Assembly (NCBI RefSeq): GCF_050946515.1
Contig: NZ_JBMNUX010000010.1
Coordinates: 23,588 to 87,587 of the forward strand
Reading direction: 5' to 3'
DNA from: Tractidigestivibacter sp050946515
Lineage (GTDB): Bacteria > Actinomycetota > Coriobacteriia > Coriobacteriales > Atopobiaceae
Length of the DNA: 64,000 nucleotides
Position 1 is the first letter of the stretch, and every line of letters begins with the position of its first letter. Below, piece after piece: positions 24,778 through 33,456 of the stretch. A program made the position numbers and the translations under genes. The notes under the pieces are model-generated. The model had not been told where the DNA came from. It did no database searches and saw nothing but the letters and a program-made list of their open reading frames with translations.

Positions 24778-25687
24778 GGTCATTCTCGCGCTCTCCATCA
24801 CGCTTATGTACTCAACCCCGCTTGTCTTCGGCGCTTTGGGCGGCGTCATCTCCGAGCGCTCCGGCGTGACGAACATCGGTATCGAAGGCATGATGAACGT
24901 CGGCGCCTTCGCAGGCGTGGCCGGCAGCTTCGTGACCGGCAACCCCTGGATTGGCTTCTTGTGCGCTGGCCTTGCGGGCGGTCTCGTGGCGCTGCTGCAT
25001 GCCGTCGCGTCGATCACCTTCACGGCCGACCAGACCATCTCCGGCGTCGCCATCAACCTTCTGGCGCCCGGAATCGCGCTGTTCGCCTGCCGCCGCATGT
25101 TCGACGGCGCGGCCATGTCTTCAATCGTGGCGACGCTCCCGCAGCTCGTCGATGGCACCACGCTCTTTGCGGGGACCCCGTTCTCCAACTTGAACATCGA
25201 CGTGACGGTGCTCCTCGGCTTCATTGCCATGATCATCATGTGGTTTGTGCTCTATCGCACCAAGTGGGGCCTGCGCATTCGCTCCGTGGGCGAGCACCCC
25301 GAGGCAGCCGAGACCCTCGGCATTAGCGTCTATCGCACCCGCTATGTGTGCGTCATCCTCTCGGGCGTCCTTGCCGGCTTCGGCGGCGCCAGCATGACGC
25401 TGGCAATCATCTCGCAGTACACACAGACCGCCATCAGCGGTCAGGGCTTCATCGCGCTTGCCGCAGTCATCTTCGGCAAGTGGACCCCGCATGGCAGCTA
25501 CCTTGCCTGCTTGCTCTTTGGCTTCACGCAGGCGCTCACGGTAATGCTTGGCGGAAGCTCGATCGTTCCTACGCAGATTCTCGCGATGCTGCCGTACGTG
25601 ATGACCGTCATCGTGCTTGTTCTCTTTGTCGGACGCTCCGTTGCGCCTAAGGCTGATGGCGTCCCCTATGTCAAGGGCGGTCGCTAG
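24761..25687 (+). CDS. Nucleoside ABC transporter permease (second)
   Basis: This second membrane subunit pairs with the previous permease. It has 308 residues from the ATG at 24761 after AAGGGAG, overlapping the previous gene by 17 bp; longer upstream frames are rejected because the segment before this ATG is hydrophilic and out of family. The N-terminus LSITLMYSTPLVFGALGGVI and GVTNIGIEGMMNVGAFAG are characteristic of this permease type, and seven or eight helices follow. The genes of the importer are thus in order: binding protein, ATPase, permease, permease. Confidence 0.93.
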   Translation: MTMLSRVILALSITLMYSTPLVFGALGGVISERSGVTNIGIEGMMNVGAFAGVAGSFVTGNPWIGFLCAGLAGGLVALLHAVASITFTADQTISGVAINLLAPGIALFACRRMFDGAAMSSIVATLPQLVDGTTLFAGTPFSNLNIDVTVLLGFIAMIIMWFVLYRTKWGLRIRSVGEHPEAAETLGISVYRTRYVCVILSGVLAGFGGASMTLAIISQYTQTAISGQGFIALAAVIFGKWTPHGSYLACLLFGFTQALTVMLGGSSIVPTQILAMLPYVMTVIVLVLFVGRSVAPKADGVPYVKGGR

Positions 25688-25696
25688 TGTGACCTG

Positions 25697-25718
25697 GCCG
25701 GGCGCCTAGGCGCCCGGC
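25697..25718 (+). repeat. 22-bp perfect palindrome between permease and cdd
   Basis: GCCGGGCGCC-TA-GGCGCCCGGC reads identically on both strands. It would form a very stable RNA hairpin but has no T-tract, so it may mark an mRNA processing or stability boundary inside the operon. Confidence 0.65.
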
Positions 25719-25742
25719 TCGTTTGGAGGAAAGACATCATAT

Positions 25743-26198
25743 ATGGAAATATCTGACGAGCGTCTCGTCGAGCTCGCAATCGAGGCACGCGAGCATGCCT
25801 ACGTGCCCTACTCGCACTTTGCTGTCGGGGCAGCCCTGCTCACTGCTGACGGAAGCGTGTATCAGGGGTGCAACATCGAGAATGCTGCCTATACGCCATC
25901 CAACTGCGCAGAGCGCACGGCCTTCTTCAAGGCCATCTATGATGGCGAGCGCAGCTTCAGCACGATCGCCGTGGTGGGCGGTCCTGAGGGCAAGCCCATC
26001 AGCGATTGGTGCGCCCCTTGCGGCGTCTGCCGCCAGGTGATGCGCGAGTTCTGCGATCCGGACAGCTTCCGCATCGTGCTTGCGCGCTCCACCGACGAGC
26101 GCCGCTCTCTGCTGCTGCGCGAGCTCTTGCCGGAGGGCTTCGGTCCCGAGGACCTCGGCCACCCCGCTCCTGCGGCCAAAGACGGTGGTGCCGCATGA
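25743..26198 (+). CDS. cdd: Cytidine deaminase
   Basis: This zinc enzyme deaminates cytidine and deoxycytidine to uridine and deoxyuridine, which the next gene's phosphorylase can split. It has 151 residues. Motifs are YSHFAVGAALL, the catalytic NCAERTAFFKAI with the Cys-Ala-Glu triad, and the second zinc site PCGVCRQVMREF. The C-terminal ~20 residues are an Ala/Pro-rich tail. The ATG follows TTTGGAGGA by about 10 bases. Its last four bases overlap the next start (ATGA), so the two are coupled. Confidence 0.95.
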   Translation: MEISDERLVELAIEAREHAYVPYSHFAVGAALLTADGSVYQGCNIENAAYTPSNCAERTAFFKAIYDGERSFSTIAVVGGPEGKPISDWCAPCGVCRQVMREFCDPDSFRIVLARSTDERRSLLLRELLPEGFGPEDLGHPAPAAKDGGAA

Positions 26199-27520
26199 GG
26201 ATGTACGACATCATCGAGGCCAAGCGCGATGGCCGCGAGCTCACCGACGAGGAGATTGACTTCTTCGTGAAGGGCTATGTGGAGGGGAGCATTCCCGACT
26301 ACCAGGCCGCCGCGTTCTGTATGGCCATCTACTATCGCGGCATGAGCGAGCGCGAGACCGCGCGCCTGACGCTCGACATGGCGCACTCTGGCGACATGGT
26401 AGACCTCTCCTCTATCCCCGGCGTCAAGGTGGACAAGCACTCCACAGGTGGCGTAGGGGACAAGACCACGCTGATCGTTGCCCCCATCGTTGCATCTCTG
26501 GGCGTCCGCGTTGCCAAGATGAGCGGGCGTGGCCTGGGGCACACGGGCGGCACGCTCGACAAGCTCGAGTCCATCCCCGGCTTCCAGACCGCCATCGACG
26601 AGTCGCGCTTCTTTGACATCGTGAGCACGGTGGGCTGCGCCGTGGCTGGTCAGACTGGCAACCTCGTGCCTGCCGACAAGAAGCTCTACGCCCTTCGCGA
26701 CGTGACGGCGACGGTCGACTCCCTGCCGCTGATTGCCTCGAGCATCATGAGCAAGAAGATTGCCGCGGGCTCTGACAAGATCCTGCTCGACGTGAAGTGC
26801 GGCAGCGGCGCGTTCATGAAGACCCCCAAAGACGCCGTCGCGCTCGCGCAAGTGATGGTGAGGATTGGCGAGAACGTTGGCCGCACGACCGCCGCGCTCA
26901 TCACCAACATGGACAGGCCGCTCGGTCACTGCATTGGCAATGCGCTCGAGGTTCAGGAGGCCGTTCGCACGCTTCAGGGCGAGGGCCCGGATGACCTGAC
27001 CGATGTGTGCGTGGAGCTTGCCGCAGGCATGCTCGAGCTTGCTGGCGTGGGCGACGTCAGCGCCTGCCGCTCCGCGGCGCGCGAGCAGATTGCGAATGGC
27101 AAGGGGCTCGACAAGTTCGCCGAGATGGTTGCGGCTCAGGGCGGAGACGCCCGCTACGTGCGCGACCCCAAGCTCTTCGGCACGGACTCCTGCGTGCGAG
27201 AAGTACGTGCGACAAGCTCGGGCTGGGTGCGTCGCATGGACACCGAGCGCGTGGGTATCGCCTCCGCCGTGCTCGGCGCCGGTCGCGAGCGCAAGGAAGA
27301 CTCCATCGATCCGCTTGCGGGTATCGTGCTGGAGCGCAAGACGGGCGACGAGTTTATTGAGGGCGACCTTCTCGCCACGCTCTACTCGGCTGAGGAGTCG
27401 CGCCTGGACGACGCAGAGAAAATCCTTCGCGACGCGGTCGAGCTGGGAGACGAGCGCCCCGATCCGGAGCCGCTCATATACGCGCGAGTCACGCGCGATG
27501 GCGTCGAGCGCCTTTCGTAG
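26195..27520 (+). CDS. Pyrimidine-nucleoside phosphorylase
   Basis: This enzyme phosphorolyses uridine and/or thymidine to base and (deoxy)ribose-1-phosphate. It has 441 residues from the ATG overlapping the cdd stop. The signature KMSGRGLGHTGGTLDKLES and the phosphate-binding VDKHSTGGVGDKTTL are intact, and the N-terminal MYDIIEAKRDGRELT helical domain is typical. The Pdp (broad) and DeoA (thymidine) subfamilies are hard to separate by eye, so no symbol is given. It completes a pathway with cdd, deoB and deoC. A strong terminator follows. Confidence 0.94.
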   Translation: MRMYDIIEAKRDGRELTDEEIDFFVKGYVEGSIPDYQAAAFCMAIYYRGMSERETARLTLDMAHSGDMVDLSSIPGVKVDKHSTGGVGDKTTLIVAPIVASLGVRVAKMSGRGLGHTGGTLDKLESIPGFQTAIDESRFFDIVSTVGCAVAGQTGNLVPADKKLYALRDVTATVDSLPLIASSIMSKKIAAGSDKILLDVKCGSGAFMKTPKDAVALAQVMVRIGENVGRTTAALITNMDRPLGHCIGNALEVQEAVRTLQGEGPDDLTDVCVELAAGMLELAGVGDVSACRSAAREQIANGKGLDKFAEMVAAQGGDARYVRDPKLFGTDSCVREVRATSSGWVRRMDTERVGIASAVLGAGRERKEDSIDPLAGIVLERKTGDEFIEGDLLATLYSAEESRLDDAEKILRDAVELGDERPDPEPLIYARVTRDGVERLS

Positions 27521-27549
27521 GCGATTTGCGCCTCTTATAAGCATGAAAA

Positions 27550-27588
27550 GAGCGGGTCGAGAGCACATAAGCCTCTCGACCCGCTTTC
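27550..27588. terminator. Bidirectional intrinsic terminator
   Basis: AGCGGGTCGAGAG pairs with CTCTCGACCCGCT across an 8-nt loop; TTTC follows on the plus strand and CTTTTC on the minus strand. It ends both the nucleoside operon and murE. Confidence 0.88.
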
Positions 27589-27627
27589 ATGTATGCGCGG
27601 CACTGCCCGGCGGATGGTGTGGGGGAG

Positions 27628-29178
27628 CTACGAAAGCGGATGGCCCTCATGCCAGGCGTTGGCAGCCTCCTGGAAGATCTCTCCATCGGTGCGGCAGGGG
27701 ACAAAGGCGTTGCCCTCGTGCTGGCGGGTCTCGTCGCCCTTGGCAAGAAGGCAGAGCACCGCGGGTCCTTCACCGGTAAAGCCAAGCTCCACGGCGCGAC
27801 GTATGGCCTTCTCGCGGTCTAGGATCACCTCAAAGCTGGTGCCCTTGGGCGTCGCGTCGGCCATCTGCTGGCAGATTTCCTCAACGGGGTCGTTTGCCGG
27901 GTCTTCCTCGGTATAGATGATGTGGTCAGCGTATTGCGACGCCACCTCGGGAAGCTCTGTGCGGCGCTCGTAGGCCTTTCCCCCGGGCGCGCCAAAGACG
28001 GCGATGATGCGGCAGCCGGGGAACTCCTGCTTGATTGAGGGGAAGAAGCGCTGGTAGGACAGCTTGTTGTGCGCGTAGTCCACGATGGCGGTGACCTTGG
28101 GGTCGGGGCTCTCGAGAAGCTCCATGCGACCGGGGACGCGCGCTGCGGCCAGCGCGGGGACGATTTGCTCGCTCGAGATGCCAAGCACCTCGCAGATGGC
28201 GATGGCGGCAAGCGCGTTGTCCACGTTGAAAAGGCCGGGCATGCCAATCTTGACGGGACCTTCCCAGCTGGGCGTATGCGCGGTGAACGAGACGGTCCCA
28301 TAGGAGCTTGCAATGCCGTCGGCCCACACGTCCGCCTTCTTGCCGCTTGCCGAGAAGGTCACGGTGCGCTCGCAGCGAGAGGCGCGCCCAAGGATCTGCT
28401 CGACGTCGTCGGAGTCGAGGTTCACAACAGCAACGCGCGCCTGGTCAAAGATGCGCAGCTTGCTCTCGAAGTAGTCCTCGAAGTTGGGATGCTCGACTGG
28501 CGAGATGTGGTCGCGCCCGATGTTCAAGAAGCAGGCAACGGCAAGGTCCAGCCCGAGCACGCGGTCGTACTTGAGGGCCTGGCTGGAGACCTCCATGTCC
28601 ACGTAGGCAAGCCCGCTCTCGCGAGCGTTGGCAAGGTGCCGCCAGAGGTCGGGGGACTCGGGCGTGGTATTGTGGCTCTCCTCGTCGATGAGGCCGTCGT
28701 AGGTGTCGATGGACCCGATGACCGCGGCGCGGCTCTTGGGGCGTCCGGCGTCGAGGATTGCGCGCAGCATATAGCTGACCGTCGACTTGCCCTTGGTCCC
28801 CGTGATTCCGATGACCGTGAGGTCTTGGTCGGGGTGGCCCCAGCCCTCTGCCGAGGCATGGGCCATGGCAAGGCGAAGCGTGCCCGCGTCCTTTGCCACG
28901 AGCGCTGGGGCTCCGTCGGCAACAGCCGCGAGCTCGTCTTTCCGCGACGCGTCGCATAGGTATGCGACGCAGCCCGCGTCAAGCGCAGAGCGCAAAAACG
29001 CCGGCTTGAAGGCCGCCCCCTTGCACACGAAGAGGTGCCCGGGCGCCGCGACTCGCGAGTCGCAGTCGACCCCGCACACGACGGTTTCGCCGTTTTCGGC
29101 CGTTACGTTGGAAGTGCCTGCAAGCAAGCCCTTTTGGTCCAAAAGCTGGGCAAGCGAGGCGATGGTTGTTGTATTCAT
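27628..29178 (-). CDS. murE: UDP-MurNAc-tripeptide synthetase (Mur ligase)
   Basis: This ATP-dependent ligase adds the third, diamino residue to UDP-MurNAc-L-Ala-D-Glu in peptidoglycan synthesis. It has 516 residues from the ATG at 29178; a longer frame upstream is rejected for lack of family similarity. The ATP loop GITGTKGKSTVSYML and the Mur-ligase KVTAIVDYAHN and GAPGGKAYERR segments are present. The substrate-binding motif that is DNPR in meso-diaminopimelate enzymes is replaced by EEDPANDP here. That lacks the DAP-contacting Arg and suggests another diamino acid, such as lysine or ornithine. Confidence 0.92.
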   Translation of the reverse strand: MNTTTIASLAQLLDQKGLLAGTSNVTAENGETVVCGVDCDSRVAAPGHLFVCKGAAFKPAFLRSALDAGCVAYLCDASRKDELAAVADGAPALVAKDAGTLRLAMAHASAEGWGHPDQDLTVIGITGTKGKSTVSYMLRAILDAGRPKSRAAVIGSIDTYDGLIDEESHNTTPESPDLWRHLANARESGLAYVDMEVSSQALKYDRVLGLDLAVACFLNIGRDHISPVEHPNFEDYFESKLRIFDQARVAVVNLDSDDVEQILGRASRCERTVTFSASGKKADVWADGIASSYGTVSFTAHTPSWEGPVKIGMPGLFNVDNALAAIAICEVLGISSEQIVPALAAARVPGRMELLESPDPKVTAIVDYAHNKLSYQRFFPSIKQEFPGCRIIAVFGAPGGKAYERRTELPEVASQYADHIIYTEEDPANDPVEEICQQMADATPKGTSFEVILDREKAIRRAVELGFTGEGPAVLCLLAKGDETRQHEGNAFVPCRTDGEIFQEAANAWHEGHPLS

Positions 29179-29310
29179 GCGCCTCAGTATAGCAGCCGAC
29201 CCTGTGGCGCCTGGGCACAGGAAAGATCCCACACGCTTCTGGCGAGAAAACCCGCATCAGCGCCGTGGCGCGGCCGCGCTTGGCGGTCGTGTGATAAACT
29301 CTCCACGTCT

Positions 29311-29386
29311 GGGCGATTGGCGCAGTGGCTAGCGCAGGTGCCTTACACGCACAAGGTCGGCGGTTCGAACCCGTCATCGCCCACCA
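29311..29386 (+). tRNA. tRNA-Val (anticodon UAC)
   Basis: The acceptor GGGCGAT pairs with ATCGCCC, followed by A and an encoded CCA. The D arm is GCGCAGTGGCTAGCGC. The anticodon loop CTTACAC gives anticodon TAC, and the T arm carries GGTTCGAACC. The outermost anticodon-stem pair is a mismatch, which is tolerable. A terminator follows directly. Confidence 0.93.
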
Positions 29387-29395
29387 TGCAAAGCC

Positions 29396-29432
29396 GCGGC
29401 CGGCTGGGAAGTTCCCGGCCGGCCGCTTTTTT
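29396..29432 (+). terminator. Intrinsic terminator of tRNA-Val
   Basis: GCGGCCGGCTGGGAA pairs with TTCCCGGCCGGCCGC (near-perfect stem) followed by TTTTTTAG. Confidence 0.9.
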
Positions 29433-29447
29433 AGTTTGGAGGAACCC

Positions 29448-30185
29448 ATGGCAGGCGAGCAGAACCCAGAGAGAAGCTTCGGGCGCGCGGCAAACCAGAT
29501 GCGTCCCGTCAAGCTCACGCGCGGCGTGATGAAGAACGCAGACGGCTCCTGCTTCGCGGAGTTTGGCGACACGCACGTGCTTTGCTCGGCAACCATCGAG
29601 GAAGGCGTCCCCAAGTGGCGCTCGGGGCAGCGCCTGGGATGGGTGACCGCCGAGTACGCGATGCTTCCGGCATCAACAAACCGCAGGTCGGCACGAGAGT
29701 ACAAGGGGCGCAAGGGTCGCTCGATGGAGATTGAGCGCCTTGTGGGAAGGAGCCTTCGCGCCGTCGTTGACATGCGCCGGCTGGGCGAGCTTACCGTGAC
29801 CATTGACTGCGACGTTATCCAGGCCGACGGCGGCACGCGCACCGCCTCGGTTACCGGAGGATGGGTGGCGCTCTACGATGCGCTCTGGAAGTGGGTCGAA
29901 GCCGATAGGCTGAGCCGCCTCCCCATAACGGGGCAGGTGGCTGCCGTGTCGATGGGCGTCGTGGGCGGAAGGCCCTTGCTCGACCTTGACTATCCCGAGG
30001 ACAGCCACGCAGACGTAGACCTCAACCTTGTGGGCACCGCCGACGGCCGCATCGTCGAGGTTCAGGGCACAGGCGAGCACGACACCTTTGACCGCGAGCA
30101 GCTGAACGAGCTTCTCGACCTGGGTCAGGCGGGAATCGAGCGCCTTGTCGCCATCCAGCGCGAGGCGACGGGCTATTCTGCGTAG
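29448..30185 (+). CDS. rph: Ribonuclease PH
   Basis: This phosphorolytic 3'-5' exoribonuclease trims tRNA 3' ends. It has 245 residues from the ATG at 29448, preceded by TTGGAGGAACCC. Family motifs are MRPVKLTRGVMKNADGSC, the active-site region GWVTAEYAMLPAST and GRSMEIERLVGRSLRA, and QADGGTRTASVTGGWVAL. It lies directly after tRNA-Val and its terminator. The following gene (rdgB) starts 25 bp downstream; rph-rdgB pairs are common in bacteria. Confidence 0.96.
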   Translation: MAGEQNPERSFGRAANQMRPVKLTRGVMKNADGSCFAEFGDTHVLCSATIEEGVPKWRSGQRLGWVTAEYAMLPASTNRRSAREYKGRKGRSMEIERLVGRSLRAVVDMRRLGELTVTIDCDVIQADGGTRTASVTGGWVALYDALWKWVEADRLSRLPITGQVAAVSMGVVGGRPLLDLDYPEDSHADVDLNLVGTADGRIVEVQGTGEHDTFDREQLNELLDLGQAGIERLVAIQREATGYSA

Positions 30186-30210
30186 ATACATGCGAATAGG
30201 AGCTAGTGAC

Positions 30211-30834
30211 ATGCAACAGATTCAGATGAGCGAGCTTGACCCCGCGTCCACCGTAGTCGTGGCCACGGGAAACCCTCATAAGGTGACCGAGATCGAGGCC
30301 ATCTTGGGGCCGCGCATGCCGGGGGTGCGCTTTGTTGCAATAGGCCAGCTGGGAGACTTTCCCGACCCCGAGGAAGACGGCGACACCTTTGAGGCAAACG
30401 CCCTGATAAAAGCACGCGCCGCGCTTGACGAGACGGGCTTTGCGGCCGTCGCGGACGACTCCGGCCTTGTGGTTGACGCCCTTGGCGGCGAGCCTGGCGT
30501 CTACAGCGCGCGCTGGGCTGGTGCCCATGGCGACGACAAGGCCAACAACGACAAGCTCATCCGCAAGATGGTGGACGTCCCAGACGAGAAGCGTACGGCT
30601 CACTTCCACTCGACCGTCGTGCTTGTGCGCGCTGACGGGACGGTGCTTGTGGGCAACGGCCGCTGCGAGGGCTCCATCGGCCATGAGCCCCGTGGCACAA
30701 ACGGCTTTGGCTACGACCCGCTCTTCTGGCCAAACGACACCCCCGGCAAGACCATGGCAGAGCTCACGCCCGACGAGAAGAACCGTATATCCCATCGTTT
30801 CCATGCGCTCGAAGATCTTGCTGCGCAACTCTAG
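30211..30834 (+). CDS. rdgB: XTP/dITP diphosphatase (RdgB/HAM1)
   Basis: This nucleotide-pool cleaning enzyme hydrolyses non-canonical purine triphosphates (ITP, XTP, dITP). It has 207 residues from the ATG at 30211 after AGGAG; an ATG at 30190 lacks a good ribosome binding site. Motifs are VVVATGNPHKVTEIEAIL, the metal-binding ADDSGLVVDALGG, YSARWAG and GTNGFGYDPLF. It is probably co-transcribed with rph. The enzyme is a cytoplasmic homodimer by family knowledge. Confidence 0.95.
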   Translation: MQQIQMSELDPASTVVVATGNPHKVTEIEAILGPRMPGVRFVAIGQLGDFPDPEEDGDTFEANALIKARAALDETGFAAVADDSGLVVDALGGEPGVYSARWAGAHGDDKANNDKLIRKMVDVPDEKRTAHFHSTVVLVRADGTVLVGNGRCEGSIGHEPRGTNGFGYDPLFWPNDTPGKTMAELTPDEKNRISHRFHALEDLAAQL

Positions 30835-31000
30835 CAAGTTTGTGGCATGCTGAAAGGGTCGGCATTGCGCCGAACGCCGTGGACGGGCAGGGGCCTCGAC
30901 GCGGTCGTTATTGTCTCTGCGTCTTCGCGTCCTCGCCCTGGTGGACGCGAGCGTTCGGCAGGACATGCCCCGCGTGGCGCTGCCGAGAGAGGAGCGTCTC

Positions 31001-31738
31001 ATGAAGATCATCCGCACCAAGGACTACAAGGATATGAGCCGCAAGGCGGCAAACATCATCTCTGCCCAGGTGATCCTCAAGCCTGACAGCGTGCTTGGCC
31101 TTGCCACGGGCTCCACGCCCATCGGCACCTACAGCCAGCTCGCGGAGTGGAACCAGAAGGGCGACTGCGACTTCTCGCACGTCTCCACCTACAACCTGGA
31201 CGAGTACCGCGGCCTTACGCACTCCGACCCGCAGAGCTACCACTACTTCATGCGCGTGAACTTCTTCGACAAGATCAACATCGACCTCGCCAATACCCAC
31301 GTGCCCGACGGCGCAAACCCCGACGCCCAGGCCGCCTGCTCGCACTATGACCAGATCGTGCGCGAGGCCGGCTATCCCGACCTGCAGCTTCTTGGCATCG
31401 GTCGCAACGGTCACATCGGCTTCAACGAGCCCGACGACCACTTCTCCAAGGGCACGCACTGCGTCGACCTCACCGAGAGCACCATCGAGGCCAACAGCCG
31501 CCTGTTCGAGAAGAAGGAGGACGTCCCGCGCCAGGCCTACACCATGGGCGTCCAGACCATCATGTACGCCCGCATGGTGCTGATCCTTGCCTCCGGTCCC
31601 GAGAAGGCTCAGGCCGTCTACGACATGTGCTACGGTCCCATCGCCCCCAGCTGCCCCGCTTCCATCCTGCAGCTGCACCAGAACTGCATCGTGATGGCCG
31701 ACGAGGCCGCGCTCTCAAAGTGCCCTGCCGCCGAGTAG
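31001..31738 (+). CDS. nagB: Glucosamine-6-phosphate deaminase
   Basis: This enzyme converts glucosamine-6-phosphate to fructose-6-phosphate and ammonia, the reverse direction to glmS and the final step of amino-sugar use. It has 245 residues from the ATG at 31001 after GAGAGGAG. Motifs are GLATGSTPIGTY, YNLDEYRG with the catalytic Asp, and GIGRNGHIGFNEP with the catalytic His. Codon use is strongly biased, as in a well-expressed gene. nagA is not in the window. A bidirectional terminator separates it from pepQ. Confidence 0.95.
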   Translation: MKIIRTKDYKDMSRKAANIISAQVILKPDSVLGLATGSTPIGTYSQLAEWNQKGDCDFSHVSTYNLDEYRGLTHSDPQSYHYFMRVNFFDKINIDLANTHVPDGANPDAQAACSHYDQIVREAGYPDLQLLGIGRNGHIGFNEPDDHFSKGTHCVDLTESTIEANSRLFEKKEDVPRQAYTMGVQTIMYARMVLILASGPEKAQAVYDMCYGPIAPSCPASILQLHQNCIVMADEAALSKCPAAE

Positions 31739-31761
31739 CCTCTCGAGCCAACCGATAACAA

Positions 31762-31799
31762 TAACGGCGCCGCTCGCGTTGCGCGGGCGGCGCCGTTTC
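31762..31799. terminator. Bidirectional intrinsic terminator between nagB and the peptidase gene
   Basis: AACGGCGCCGC pairs with GCGGCGCCGTT, followed by TCTTT on the plus strand and ATTGTTA on the minus strand. Confidence 0.82.
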
Positions 31800-31832
31800 T
31801 TTGCGCGCATTTCTGCGGCGCGCAACGCGTGG

Positions 31833-32909
31833 CTAGCCCAGGACTGTGAGCTCCTTGGGGTAGGAGTTGAGCACCTCGCAGCCATCCTCGGTCACAATCA
31901 CCAGGTCCTCGATGCGCACGCCCACGTCGCCCGGCAGATAGATGCCCGGCTCGATGGAGAAGCACTGACCCGGCTTTACCGGCTCGTCGTGCGTGGACGA
32001 GACGTCGCCCGGCTCGTGGTCCTCAAGGCCAATCTGATGGCCAAGGCGGTGGTTGAAGTAGGGGCCCCAGCCGGCGTCCTCGATGATCTTGCGCGCGGTG
32101 CGGTCAATCTCGGCAAACGTGACGCCGGGCCTCACGATGGCCTCGGCGGCCTCGTTTGCGCGGCGGACGCACTCGTAGACGGCGCGCTGGTGCTCGCTCG
32201 GCTCGCCGAAGAAGAACGAGCGCGTCATGTCCGAGCAGTACGCGTCCTGGCGGCAGCCCACGTCAAAGAGCACGACGTCCCCACGCTTGAGGACGGTGCC
32301 GTCGGGGGAGTGGTGCGGGTCGGCGGCGTTCGCGCCAAAGCTCACGATGGGGGTAAACGAGTGGTCCTGCGCGCCGAGCGACTTGTACACGTCGAGAAGC
32401 CCGCCCGCAATCTCTTCCTCCGTGACGCCATCGTGCACCTGGGCCGCGAGCCATTCCATGGCCTTGTCGTTGGTTCGGGAGGCCTGGCGCATGAGCTCCT
32501 GCTCCTGCGGGGTCTTCACCGAGCGGGCATCGTCGACGGCGAACGACCCAAGCACGAAGGACGAGGCGGCCTTCTTCTGCTGGAGAGGCACAAGCCAGCG
32601 AGCGGCGAGCGTCTTGTCAACGCCCAAGGGCTTGGCAGCGTCGCAGACCTCCGCCACCAGTGGCACCGGGTCGTCGGTGTCGTCAAACACGCGCACGTCA
32701 GGGCAGAAGCCGGACGCATCGGGAAAGAGCCTGTTTGCAAAGAGCACCGCGCGACCGTCGGTGCTCAGGTACAGCGCAAAGAAGCGCTCGTAGGGCTGCG
32801 TGTAGTATCCGCTCAGATAAAAAATTGACATAGGGTCTGAGACGAGCAGCTGGTCGATGCCGCCCTTCTCCATGTTCTTGAGAACGCTCGATACTTTGTC
32901 CTCGTTCAT
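31833..32909 (-). CDS. M24-family aminopeptidase P / proline dipeptidase
   Basis: This metallopeptidase releases or acts next to proline at peptide N-termini. It has 358 residues from the ATG at 32909, preceded by GGGGAGGG; a start 12 codons upstream lacks support. The N-terminal creatinase-like domain (~1-125) is followed by the pita-bread catalytic domain with metal ligands visible in VLFDVGCRQDAYCSDMTRSF, FNHRLGHQIGLEDHE, CFSIEPGIYLPG and VGVRIEDLVIV. Whether it is PepP- or PepQ-like cannot be decided by eye. The gene is monocistronic and divergent from veg. Confidence 0.92.
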   Translation of the reverse strand: MNEDKVSSVLKNMEKGGIDQLLVSDPMSIFYLSGYYTQPYERFFALYLSTDGRAVLFANRLFPDASGFCPDVRVFDDTDDPVPLVAEVCDAAKPLGVDKTLAARWLVPLQQKKAASSFVLGSFAVDDARSVKTPQEQELMRQASRTNDKAMEWLAAQVHDGVTEEEIAGGLLDVYKSLGAQDHSFTPIVSFGANAADPHHSPDGTVLKRGDVVLFDVGCRQDAYCSDMTRSFFFGEPSEHQRAVYECVRRANEAAEAIVRPGVTFAEIDRTARKIIEDAGWGPYFNHRLGHQIGLEDHEPGDVSSTHDEPVKPGQCFSIEPGIYLPGDVGVRIEDLVIVTEDGCEVLNSYPKELTVLG

Positions 32910-33141
32910 CTGCACCCTCCCCGGGGATTGCGACTTTTTTCCCATACTAGCGCGCGGGCACGTCTGCTGCCTTGGAGTTCACCTTTCAGCAAACTAGCGG
33001 TTCCTTTCGGAAAAATGTGCTTGATTCAATGTACTTGTTGTGCTTTCCTTAATAATTTTCAAATGCCACTGGTTTTGGGTCGTAACATAGGCTGCTGTGA
33101 AATGGAAGCAGTTTGCCCTTTTTGGGCTTTGGGGGAAATAA

Positions 33142-33444
33142 ATGGAGAACGACATCCCGCCCGTCAACCGCGTTGACCGCATTCGCGATGAGCTCAAGTC
33201 GCTTGAGGGCCAGCGCGTGAGGGTGCGTGCAAACATGGGGCGCTCGCGCATCATCGAGCGCACGGGGACCCTTGTGCATGCCCATCCCTCACTCTTCGTG
33301 ATTGAGATTGAGGAGCGTCGCGGTCGCACCACACGTCAGTCGTATCAGTATGTCGACGTCCTTACTGGCACGGTCGAGCTTTACGATACCGACACCGGAG
33401 AGCGCCTGCTCGATTTTTCCACGGACGAAGAGGAAGACTTATAG
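33142..33444 (+). CDS. veg: Veg family protein
   Basis: This is a small protein of 100 residues with the Veg signature KSLEGQRVRVRANMGRS followed by TGTLVHAHPSLFVIEI and the RQSYQYVDVLTGTVEL beta-strand pattern. In B. subtilis Veg is abundant and affects biofilm formation, and its gene sits next to ispE, as here (ispE begins 12 bp downstream). The ATG follows GGGGGAAATAA. The acidic C-terminal tail DEEEDL is short. The molecular function is unclear even in well-studied species. Confidence 0.88.
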   Translation: MENDIPPVNRVDRIRDELKSLEGQRVRVRANMGRSRIIERTGTLVHAHPSLFVIEIEERRGRTTRQSYQYVDVLTGTVELYDTDTGERLLDFSTDEEEDL

Positions 33445-33456
33445 AAAGGCCCTGGG

